In this document: positions 1-8,820 of the stretch, piece by piece
Layout of the letters: each line of letters begins with the position of its first letter
Numbering within the stretch: the stretch's first letter is position 1
Source of the DNA: Ichthyosporea sp. XGB-2017a
Taxonomy: Eukaryota; Opisthokonta; Ichthyosporea
Direction: 5' to 3'
Length of the DNA: 28,223 nt
NCBI GenBank assembly: GCA_002811675.1
Contig: PDIM01000054.1
Span: forward strand, 75,428-103,650
Notes under the pieces: model-generated
Database searches by the model: none
Told to the model about the DNA's origin: nothing
Seen by the model: only the letters and a program-made list of their open reading frames with translations
Made by a program: the position numbers and the translations under genes

Positions 1-70
1 TAATCAAAAAAAAAAAATTAAGATTAATAGACAAAAATAAAAAAATAAAAAACCAACCAACAAACCCAAA

Positions 71-667
71 ATGATTAGATTCGTTATTCGTCGAGTCATC
101 TACTACTCCCTCGCAGCAATCTTCCTCCAGGCCACCCTCTGCATCCTCTTCCGCACCACACACTCAATAACAACAACACCCCGCCCAATCACAGCCCTCT
201 TCACCTCCCCATACAGAATTCCAAAAGCCTTTCTCAAAGCCATCACTAAGGACAACTTCCTCGCACAATGCCTCCGCCATACAACACACTCCCTCCCCCT
301 TCTGGTGATGAATCTCCAACTGTGGGCCCTGCTGTGCTTCATCCTGGACTGGTCCAGCATGGTCTTCCTTTTCATGCTCTCCGCGCCCATTCGTATGGCC
401 GTCTACTCCACGATTATGAGCTTTTACATTTATGCAACATCTACTGGGATGATCAAGTATTATATCATTGGCCCTCTTCTTATGATATGGACAGGCTCAA
501 GCAACCGCGGCGACTCGCACCATTTGATGAGGATTACCTGCTCAAAGTGGGACAGAGCAGCGAGTAATCTCAATGAGAGGTGTGTCGAGTTTCTTGTTTT
601 TGGTTTGGCCTGTTATGTTTCCATTGAGATTGTCCTTCCAAGAATCAAAAGGCTCATTTTTATTTAA
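71..667 (+). CDS. small multi-pass membrane protein, function unknown
   Basis: An open frame of 198 codons starts at an ATG after an A-rich leader and ends in TAA. Codon third positions are strongly biased to C, especially in the first half, which supports this frame over the overlapping +1 frame at 268-567. The N-terminus is basic (MIRFVIRR) and runs straight into a hydrophobic stretch (about residues 9-27), fitting a signal anchor or an organelle-targeting segment. Further hydrophobic segments lie near residues 75-92, 95-120, 121-140 and 173-190, so four or five membrane spans are likely. The C-terminus is short and basic. I recognise no family motif. It converges with the next gene, whose stop is only 98 bases away. 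That it is a real membrane protein is moderately certain; its function is unknown. Confidence 0.65.
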   Translation: MIRFVIRRVIYYSLAAIFLQATLCILFRTTHSITTTPRPITALFTSPYRIPKAFLKAITKDNFLAQCLRHTTHSLPLLVMNLQLWALLCFILDWSSMVFLFMLSAPIRMAVYSTIMSFYIYATSTGMIKYYIIGPLLMIWTGSSNRGDSHHLMRITCSKWDRAASNLNERCVEFLVFGLACYVSIEIVLPRIKRLIFI

Positions 668-765
668 CTAACAGCAAAAACAAAGGACAAAAGTATTTTC
701 TGTTGAACAACTTCTTTTCCCTTGCCTTTTCTTTACTTTTTTAGTTATGTTTTGCTTTGCTTTTG

Positions 766-2880
766 TTATCTTTTGTAGACGTCTAAAAATCGTTTAATCT
801 TATTGTACAAGGCAACGAGCTCGGTGGGATATTCCTGAACACCGTTCATAACTCGGGTTGTGATGTTGTTTACCCACGCAACCTAACGAATGGCCATTAA
901 TCATTGGAAGATTACAACCAAGAATTGGGTTAGAGCCATTAATTTTGGTTCAAACCAAATCAACCATTTGACGCTCAATTCACTTACCTGTGCGGGGTCA
1001 AGTCGAGGGACCGGTGGCTTATCTGTTTTGTACTTGACGGATATACTGGTGCTTGCTTTGATTTCATCAAAATGCTCTTCAATGGAGCTCTTAAACTGTG
1101 CAGTTGGAGAACCAACCTGTAATGAATGATAAACGTCAAGGCACGGATGCAGTGAAATAACGCAAAAGAAAAGCTTAATATACAGCATCTTGCCTCATAA
1201 TTTGAAAAAAGTATCATAACTGAGTAGAAATTAACTTACCTGACCCATCATCTGGTAATAAAGCGCCATTTGATATGCGAAATACTTGTGATGTCTGGCC
1301 TCATTCGCATCTCTTTGCAACTGTTTCGACATGGCGTATATATTATGCAAAGCAGCCATTTGTTTGAAATAATCACTGACTGTCCGAGGGCTTCTCGCCT
1401 GTTTACCTTTCAATGGTGCCTTCTTGTACTTATGCTCGTCATCTGGTATTAATTTATCCGAATCATCGCTCTCACTCCCCCCATCACCCCCCTTTCCCTT
1501 TTTATTCCCTTCCACTCCGGATGGGAGAAATGTTAAGTCTGCATTTGTACCCAGCGACTTCATCAGGGCATTCCCAGTAGTCTTATTGTGTTTCACGTTG
1601 GCGGAAGCGTGCACAATAAAAGCCTCGGGCTGCTGTACTTCTGATATGGTCCTCCCTCGAGCCCTTCCACCTCCAGGCATTCGACCTCCAATAGGATGTG
1701 GTTCAGATGACTGACTTCTGGTAAGACGAGAGGGATCCACGGGATGTGCGTCCTCATCCACCTCTAAATTCATAATATGAGGAAACATCTTGTGTAAGGA
1801 CATACTCCTTAAGTAGTCTTGAAGTGAGTTCAATGGACTAGGCCCCGCCCGTAACAAACCATAAATTTCCTTCCGCATTGTGTCGATCTGCATCTGCTCC
1901 TCTATTGAAAAGCGATAGCACTCCACGCTATCTGTAGAGCGCAGCAATAACGACTTTGATTCATCTTCACTCCCTTTACTATACACAGCCCCACGCAAAC
2001 ACAACAGTTCCAAAGACGCGCACAACCCTGTAAACGTCCAACTAAACTCATTCGCCCCAGTTATTGGCCCTTTCCCGCTGCTGCGCATAGGGGCTCGCAG
2101 CTTATCATCTTCAAGCCCCTCTTTTGAAGAAGAGATCGATTGTGTTACCTCCTTCCTCGTCCTCAAAGGATGCTTCAACTGCACCGGAACCTTTACCTCG
2201 TCCAACACAAGCACCTTCCCATTCCCTTCACTGTCAGCTGCAGCTTCCCCATCCTCCTTTACCCTGTACAAAGAGGACTCCCCACCACCTCCGGACGAAG
2301 CCAAAGATATAGAATTAGTAGTCGTAGCAGTACTAGTGACAGCGAGGGTGCCCCCACTGGTTTTCCCACTCCCATTTCTGTCATCCCCTGCCAAAGTCCC
2401 CGTCGTGGTAGATATAGAATTTGTAGTAGAGTTTTTAACAGTAGCACAAGGAATACCAGCTGTAGTGACAGAAGAAGAAGAGGATGGCGACTCGTTGAGG
2501 GCCAGTCCAATTTCCCTTAATGGCTTGCCCCTGTCCAAAGATGACCTTCTACTCAAAGCGGTTGTTGTGGTGGTGGTTGTTTTGGGCACAGCCACGGCAG
2601 GATTCACCCCAAGTTTGGAAGAATCAATAGACGAGGAGAAAGAGGGTGCTTTGGCTAGCGTTCTACCTCTCCCCCCCCCGCTATGCTGGCGCGATAATTG
2701 CCTCTGCTGGTGCTGCTCATGTTGCAGGGAAGTAGACTTTGTCAATGAGGAATTCCGCTGCTGTTGGTGGGATGAAGGATTCTTTGTATTATTTTCAGGG
2801 TTCTTCTTTAGTGCCGCGTCGAGAGTGGCTTGGGGAGAGGGACCACTCCCTCCTCCTCCCCCCCCACTTCTCGCACTCAT
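766..2880 (-). CDS. spliced gene, 628-residue protein of unknown function with a conserved-looking C-terminal half
   Basis: Three exons in order of translation: 2880-1240, 1116-988 and 882-766. Both introns (1117-1239 and 883-987) start with GTAAGT, end in AG and are phase 0; the spliced frame ends in TAA. The start chosen is the ATG at 2880 (MSARSGGGGGG). The in-frame extension upstream only translates a GAAA/CAGAAA repeat. Residues 1-270 are low complexity (Gly, Ser, Thr, Gln runs) and probably disordered. Residues about 277-370 and 495-628 look folded and helical, with well-mixed hydrophobic residues such as VSDYFKQMAALHN near residue 501. Exons 2 and 3 add a helical tail ending FLDVYKR. 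No catalytic motif is visible and I do not recognise the family. It shares a 774-base divergent promoter region with the carboxypeptidase gene, so a role in the flagellum is possible but unproven. Confidence 0.75.
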
Positions 2881-3654
2881 TGTACAAAGAAAGAAAGAAA
2901 GAAACAGAAACAGAAACAGAAACGCAAAGAAAAACAAAATGAGAAATCAAGAAAGATCAAATGGATTAATTCTCTTTATCCCTTTCCCTCTCTCTCTCTC
3001 CCTTTGTTTTGTCTTTGTTTTCTTTTTGCTATCTCGATCTACTCTTCTTTTTTTGTTTATGATCCCCCTTTTTCAGTTTTCTTATTCCCTCCACCTCTCT
3101 CTCATCTCATCTCTCTCTCTCTCTTTCTATTCTACCTCACTTTCTCTCTCTTTTAATTTTTCTCTTTTGTTGTACTTAAAAAAACAAAAAAATTCAAAAG
3201 AAAAACTTTGTGCAAAAAAAAAAAAAATAATAATGGGCGATGGAAAAAAAATGACATTTCTATATTTGGAGCCTTTTTTTTTTCTAATTTTAGTGCCAAA
3301 ATCGTCCCACGTGCAAACTTGGAAAAATAAATAAAGTTTCAGAAAAGAGATTTTTTAAAGGGAAAGGTAAAAAGGAAAAAGAAGAAAAAAACAAACGATA
3401 AAAACAAAAAATAAAAAAGCAAAAAGGACCTTAAAGTAAAGTTTATTTGATCTCAAAAGTTTGTTGCAGATTTTCAAGAAAAAGGAGAATCAAGGAAAGG
3501 AAATTCATCTTATTGACCTTGTTTTTTACAAAAAGACTTTTTTGGCATTCCCCCCTCTTTGAACACTCTCCTTTGTTATCCTTTTCCTTCTCACTAAAAT
3601 CCCCCTCTTTTCCCAACTCTTCCTGACATTTAGCAAATATCTAAATTCTAAACA
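2881..3654. promoter_or_regulatory. divergent intergenic region between the unknown gene and the carboxypeptidase
   Basis: No gene is supported here; the long plus-strand frame crossing it is a by-product of low-complexity sequence. It holds GAAA and GAAACA repeats (2886-2926), CT microsatellites (about 2987-3001 and 3093-3125) and A-rich tracts. There is a CACGTG E-box palindrome at 3308-3313, and TTTTGGCA-type elements at 3293-3301 (as GTGCCAAAA) and 3540-3547. The last 100 bases before the ATG at 3655 are pyrimidine-rich, fitting a leader or promoter for the carboxypeptidase. Confidence 0.5.
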
Positions 3655-6600
3655 ATGACTCGCCCTTGTATAGGGGACGAACCAGGGGGTGCAGGACAAC
3701 AAGGAGGAGGAGGAAGAAAGTCCTGTCTACAGCAACAGCAGCAACAGCAGCAACAGCAGGTCCTATTGGCCCCACATCGAGTCCGTGCATTGTCCAAGTC
3801 TGCTAGTGCTCATTCTCAAAGGACTCCACATTCTCCCAAACCAACAACAACAACTCCTGATATTTGTAAAAATACTAAGAATAGTAATTCAGAAAGTTCC
3901 TTGAAAAATTCTTCTTCTACTACTTTCTCTTCGGGAGCACATTCTGTGTCTTCTTCTTCCGCATCATCATCTTCTTCTTCTTCTTCACCGAATTCTGCCA
4001 AAAACAATAATGATAATAATAATACTGGTACATCCGCTGCTTCAGAAATTGATGCCAGCATCGCCCTTGTAAGAAAAATCATAAACAGTAATATGCATCA
4101 GGGAAATACGGCCATGTACGGGAAGAATCTCGCTTGGGGTATCACAGGTTATCGTCCCGACCAGCAACAACAGGAGGTATTCCCTTTCCCAAACTTCAAT
4201 TCAACTGCTTCTCAGGTCCCCAACTCCTCTTCCGTGGAAAAGAGTGCTTCCAGAAAAAAAGAGCAACAGGAAATGCTGAAATGGTCAACTACGCAATGGA
4301 TCAAAGAAGAAGATTCCTGTGGCATTACGAGAATGAGTCTTCGAGATCCTCTCCCGCTGTATATGCAGAGGAAAGGATATACCCCATCTGTTCCCCGGTG
4401 GCCTGCCAATATCAAAACAGTGCCATATCCACCCGATTTTATTTGCATGACAAAAATGAGTCTGCAAAGGGATGGCCGGGAAAAGTATTACTCTCCCGAA
4501 ACGGCTACGGATTTCGAGCAGAATGTATCTTTGCGAAATGAAAAGATTGCCAACATGATTATAGGGTGTGAACGTGGAAGGATGTCATCTGCTTTCGAAG
4601 AATTCCGTTTATCTGACTCGTGTGAAGAAAAGTCCTTTTTAGACCATTCTGATTATGAGTTATCGTCATCTTCTTGCTCAATCTCCAGCGAGCGAAGCGA
4701 GTGCAAAGAATCAGGGGAGCATTTGGGCCTGACGGACAAGTATCCACGGGTAGTTTATATTTGCGAGAATGGGGCATCATTGAAAAAGGGGAGTAGGGCG
4801 TCCGGAGCATCTTCATTTGTTTCGTCTTCCTCCACATCGACCAAAGATATTAAACCTTGGTATACACTAAAAGGACCAGGGGATCTCACATTGCAATTCG
4901 AATCGCGTTTTGAATCTGGAAATCTTCTGAAGGCTGTTCAAACTGGTCGCTTTGAATATGCTTTGGTATTGAAACAAGACATCAATACTCAGAGGCCATG
5001 CACGCAATGGTTCTATTTCAGAGTGAAAAACATGCGGGCAAATATTGAGTATAAATTTAACATCATCAACTATGTCAAAAATGAAAGTTTGTATAATAGT
5101 GGATTAAAGCCTGCCATGTATTCGGAAATTGGGAATAGTTCTTTAGTCATGGATGATCACAATATGGACTCTAACTGCCAACAAGAATGTTCTTTTTCAT
5201 CCCAGTTTAAAAGTAAGAAAAACGTGGGTGGGTGGACTCGTGTGGGTAACAATATTGAATATAAGCGCAATGGGCTTTCTTATTCGGCATTAGTTAATTT
5301 CGGTAACGATCCAGACTCTATTCATTTAATGTACCCTCTAAATAGGCCAAAGTCATCACAAAACTTTGATGGAGCTAGTGATACCGAAGTAAATTCTGCT
5401 TCTCAGTCGTCATCACAAAACAATATTTCTGCTACCCCAACTTCGTCACCATCACCTTCTCCTTTGAAAAGCTCTTCCAGTTTGCTTAATCAAGCTTTGC
5501 ATAATTCATCTGGGTTTCCTTATACTGGCTACAAAGTCAACAGCAACGTGAAAAGACCCAACTCCGCCCCTTGCCCACACAAAGAGTCTGGAAATAATTC
5601 TCTATTATGCAATTCTCGAACATCGATCGGTCAAAATAGCGGCGAAGGAAATGGCACGGGCGACCCCCTAGCTAAAAATCTTGGATTCATTTCTTCCTCG
5701 CTCAGAGGGGCCTATAGTACTAGCTCCAAAGGCTCTCAAGCCAATTACCAATCATCAAATGACAGCCAGGGGGGTGGGTGCTCTTCGTCTCCATCTGCAA
5801 TTTCAACTAGTTCTGGTCGCAGCTACTACACACTATCCTTCACAGTCAAGTTTCCTCATAGCAACGACACGTGCTACTTTGCTCATTGTTATCCATACAC
5901 TTACTCACAGCTGCAGCAGGACATTCATTCAATTTTAAATGACGAAAGCAAGTGTCAATACATCAAGCACAAAGTTCTATGCACCACTTTAGCTAATAAT
6001 AACTGCGACTTGTTAACGATTACACAATTCGCGGACACTAATCGAATTCAGGAGCGACGAGGAATTGTTATTACGGGAAGAGTGCATCCAGGGGAATCAA
6101 ATGCATCATGGGGCGTCAAAGGTCTAATAGAATTCCTGGTTGGGCCTTCCCCCGATGCAAAAATTTTAAGAGAAAATTTTATCTTTAAAATAGTTCCTAT
6201 GTTGAACCCAGATGGTGTAATTATAGGAAATACACGATGTTCTTTAGCAGGAGTCGATCTAAACCGCTGCTGGTCACGCCCTCAGAGAACCCAGCACCCG
6301 ACGATATTTTATACAAAGCAGATGATTCGTAAATTGCGGCAGACGCGGGAAGTTACACTGTATTGTGATTTTCATGGTCACTCAAAGAAGCACAATATTT
6401 TTATGTATGGATGTGAACGGAACTCCGGCCAAATGGCCTCCCCATGGAGACTTCACGAGCGGGTGTTTCCTCGAATGTTTGGTTGGAATTCGAATCAACT
6501 GTTTTCGTATCCCGATTGTAACTTTGCCGTGCAGAAGTGTAAAGAAGCCACAGGCAGAGTGGTAATGTGGCGCGAGATGGATATTCTTAATAGCTTCACT

Positions 6601-8700
6601 TTGGAAATTTCATATGCTGGATGGAGCTCAAAGCCGTTTGAAGGAGGGCATTTCTCTGTAAAAGATCTCCTTAGGGTTGGCACCGAGTTTGGAGATGCTC
6701 TTTTAGACTATTGTGATCCTTTGGCGAATCGCATTCCTATGGTAATCAATATAATTGATAATGAACTGCACGATCAAGCTACAAAACGCCAAAAGAATGA
6801 ACTTAACTATGAAATGAGTGATGCCTCATCTTACGGCTCTGATGACGATGACGGAGAAACCGAAAATGACTCAAAAAGGGGGGCAGACTCCCTAAAGTCT
6901 AGCGCAAAAAAAGGGCTGGAAGCTTATATCAGCAATACAGTATCTAGTGATGGTCCTGTAAAAATCCCATCTCTTGAACGCAGTGACGCTACTGATAAAG
7001 GAAGAGTGTCGACTGGGGATGCCTGTCATACTGGTAACGAGACCAAAAATGATATTGAAGAATCTTCGCCTGGCAAACTAACAAATGAAACTCTAAAGTT
7101 GTTTAATCGTTCCGCGTCTGAAAAGACGGTAGCAAAAGTTTCTGGAATTGAAGCAGCTACTCTATCATCTGGTTCTCCGCTTAACAATAGAACGAATGGC
7201 CCTGAGGCTTCAGGGCGAGTGGTGCAAACGCGTATGCCAAATCGTAGAGGTTCAGGAAAACGAAGATCACCTTCTACAACGCTCAGTAGTCCACAACAGA
7301 CAAAATCCACAGCTTCTCTCAGGCCAAACCTGGGCCCACCAAAGAATTCTGAAACCCGATTACAGAAGCGTGCGGAGCTTCAGAGACAAATGCTCCTAGA
7401 AAAGGCTAGCAAAGAAGAACAAATTCGTGCAGAACAGACAAGCGACAGAATGAGACAGCCACCTGTACCGTATAATAGTATTTCTCCTAGAACAAAAGCC
7501 GAAAAAAGCTACCACACCGATAGCAAAAGTTGTCGTAAGCGTCAGCTTGAGAATGAACCCCATCAAAGCGATAAGTTGCCAGGTTTGGCAGATGATGGTA
7601 AATCAGCTGGAACCTCAAAGAACACTTTTTTTACAGAAAATAGTGATTTCGATGAAGCCCTTTCAACTGTAGCCAATGCAATTTTTGCTTCAGGAAAAGG
7701 GGCGAATGAAAACCCAAGAGATGTTTTAGACGAAATTAATTTATTAATACAGAACAAGCCTGAACTTCACATTGAAATTTATGATAGCAAAAAAGAAGGT
7801 CTGGTATCTTTTACAGACTGTATATTGAAACGAATGGAGACTCTTTTGAAGCCGGCGAATGCCACTCCCAACGTAAAAAATGTGGCGAACATTAAAGGGT
7901 CTCCTCAGGGTCCTCAAACTCCCTCGACACTGTCGACAGTCCGATCCAGCTCTTCTTTTAAATCAGCAAAAAATACTATGTCGACCACATCTTCTTATCA
8001 GCAACCTCAGACAAATTCGCCCTCTGCTTTAAAGGATCAAGATGATTACTTGGTCGCAAAGGAAGAAACGCAGGTGAACCAGAAATCTTCAAAAAGATCT
8101 GTTTCTTCAATTCGAACGATGTTAACAGAAGATGTGAAGCGCTCGGCTGATATATCTGCCCTTGCCAATTCAGCGTCTGGCTGTTCGCCACTCACTTCAG
8201 GTTATGATAGAAAATTATCAACCCCTATTGCTGGACCCCTGTCCAGTAAAGAGTACATTCCTTCGCCATCGCCATCTATTCATACGGATGAAAAAGGGCA
8301 AGCGAGAACGTGTTCCAGTTCAAAAAATAGAACAGGAATATCGGTGCCACCTTCTCCAGTCGTAATTTCTCCCCCAAAACGCCCAGTTTACAAACCATCC
8401 ATATCAGAAGTAAAAAATTCCATGTCGTTGTCTACATGGGATTGTGTTGACTATACTGGGAGCGCGATCACTTCATCTTCCATTTCCGCGACAACATTCT
8501 TTTCGAATGGCCAAAACACACACTACAAAGCTGGAATGACATTGCAAGATAGCGGAAGCTCAAAAGCATCAACCACTAAAGTGATGAACATCACGATTCC
8601 AACGGGGAATGTAGCAAAAATATCCCCAGAAAACTCAAAAATTTCTACGAATGGTCCCTCGTCAATGTCGATTAGTTATCAACCAGCAACTGAAAATTAA
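3655..8700 (+). CDS. cytosolic carboxypeptidase, CCP2/3 (AGBL2/3) type, M14 metallopeptidase
   Basis: A single exon encodes 1681 residues. CCP enzymes are zinc carboxypeptidases that trim glutamates from tubulin tails, mainly on axonemes and basal bodies. The N-terminal CCP domain begins near residue 411 (FESRFESGNL) and includes QWFYFRVKNM. It is interrupted by a Ser-rich insertion at about 563-722 and resumes at S723 (SYYTLSFTVKF). Zinc ligands are H811 and E814 (HPGE) and H907 (DFHGH). LNPDGV (850-855), R861 and NRCW (870-873) match the substrate-binding region. The catalytic acid is E984 in SFTLEISYAG. PYTYSQL, YCDFHGHS and KCKEATGRVVMWR resemble vertebrate AGBL2/3 more than CCP1, CCP5 or CCP6. 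Residues 1-130 hold a Gln run (about 26-35) and Ser/Asn runs; residues 1050-1681 are mostly disordered. It is far longer than typical CCP2/3 (about 900-1000). The active site is complete, so an active enzyme is expected. Confidence 0.93.
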   Translation: MTRPCIGDEPGGAGQQGGGGRKSCLQQQQQQQQQQVLLAPHRVRALSKSASAHSQRTPHSPKPTTTTPDICKNTKNSNSESSLKNSSSTTFSSGAHSVSSSSASSSSSSSSPNSAKNNNDNNNTGTSAASEIDASIALVRKIINSNMHQGNTAMYGKNLAWGITGYRPDQQQQEVFPFPNFNSTASQVPNSSSVEKSASRKKEQQEMLKWSTTQWIKEEDSCGITRMSLRDPLPLYMQRKGYTPSVPRWPANIKTVPYPPDFICMTKMSLQRDGREKYYSPETATDFEQNVSLRNEKIANMIIGCERGRMSSAFEEFRLSDSCEEKSFLDHSDYELSSSSCSISSERSECKESGEHLGLTDKYPRVVYICENGASLKKGSRASGASSFVSSSSTSTKDIKPWYTLKGPGDLTLQFESRFESGNLLKAVQTGRFEYALVLKQDINTQRPCTQWFYFRVKNMRANIEYKFNIINYVKNESLYNSGLKPAMYSEIGNSSLVMDDHNMDSNCQQECSFSSQFKSKKNVGGWTRVGNNIEYKRNGLSYSALVNFGNDPDSIHLMYPLNRPKSSQNFDGASDTEVNSASQSSSQNNISATPTSSPSPSPLKSSSSLLNQALHNSSGFPYTGYKVNSNVKRPNSAPCPHKESGNNSLLCNSRTSIGQNSGEGNGTGDPLAKNLGFISSSLRGAYSTSSKGSQANYQSSNDSQGGGCSSSPSAISTSSGRSYYTLSFTVKFPHSNDTCYFAHCYPYTYSQLQQDIHSILNDESKCQYIKHKVLCTTLANNNCDLLTITQFADTNRIQERRGIVITGRVHPGESNASWGVKGLIEFLVGPSPDAKILRENFIFKIVPMLNPDGVIIGNTRCSLAGVDLNRCWSRPQRTQHPTIFYTKQMIRKLRQTREVTLYCDFHGHSKKHNIFMYGCERNSGQMASPWRLHERVFPRMFGWNSNQLFSYPDCNFAVQKCKEATGRVVMWREMDILNSFTLEISYAGWSSKPFEGGHFSVKDLLRVGTEFGDALLDYCDPLANRIPMVINIIDNELHDQATKRQKNELNYEMSDASSYGSDDDDGETENDSKRGADSLKSSAKKGLEAYISNTVSSDGPVKIPSLERSDATDKGRVSTGDACHTGNETKNDIEESSPGKLTNETLKLFNRSASEKTVAKVSGIEAATLSSGSPLNNRTNGPEASGRVVQTRMPNRRGSGKRRSPSTTLSSPQQTKSTASLRPNLGPPKNSETRLQKRAELQRQMLLEKASKEEQIRAEQTSDRMRQPPVPYNSISPRTKAEKSYHTDSKSCRKRQLENEPHQSDKLPGLADDGKSAGTSKNTFFTENSDFDEALSTVANAIFASGKGANENPRDVLDEINLLIQNKPELHIEIYDSKKEGLVSFTDCILKRMETLLKPANATPNVKNVANIKGSPQGPQTPSTLSTVRSSSSFKSAKNTMSTTSSYQQPQTNSPSALKDQDDYLVAKEETQVNQKSSKRSVSSIRTMLTEDVKRSADISALANSASGCSPLTSGYDRKLSTPIAGPLSSKEYIPSPSPSIHTDEKGQARTCSSSKNRTGISVPPSPVVISPPKRPVYKPSISEVKNSMSLSTWDCVDYTGSAITSSSISATTFFSNGQNTHYKAGMTLQDSGSSKASTTKVMNITIPTGNVAKISPENSKISTNGPSSMSISYQPATEN

Positions 8701-8756
8701 GAGTTTGGTCTTCCTAAAATACTATGCCCTCTTACAGGTTCTGAGGACTTGATAAA

Positions 8757-8762
8757 AATAAA
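8757..8762 (+). terminator. poly(A) signal of the carboxypeptidase gene
   Basis: AATAAA about 57 bases after the TAA at 8700, inside the 115-base gap between two convergent genes. It fits the canonical cleavage and polyadenylation hexamer. Confidence 0.5.
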
Positions 8763-8814
8763 ATTGTAATAGCAACTTAAATTTTTTGCCTACCTGCTTT
8801 TTTGTTGTTATAGC

Positions 8815-8820
8815 TTTATT
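8815..8820 (-). terminator. poly(A) signal overlapping the stop codon of the ankyrin gene
   Basis: On the minus strand the sequence CAATAAAG contains both the TAA stop (8818-8816) and an AATAAA hexamer (8820-8815). If used, the 3' untranslated region would be only a few tens of bases, which suits the 115-base convergent gap. Confidence 0.4.

Noticed and set aside
268-567. 99-codon frame inside the membrane protein gene
   Set aside because: Codon third-position bias supports the 71-667 frame, which is longer and begins after a normal A-rich leader.
2881-2937. N-terminal Phe/Leu-rich extension of the unknown spliced protein, resembling a signal peptide
   Set aside because: It only translates a GAAA/CAGAAA leader repeat; the ATG at 2880 is the sensible start.
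2336-3334. Long plus-strand frame opposite the unknown gene
   Set aside because: It is a mirror of low-complexity Ser/Thr/Gly coding sequence continued into a CT repeat; composition is unnatural.
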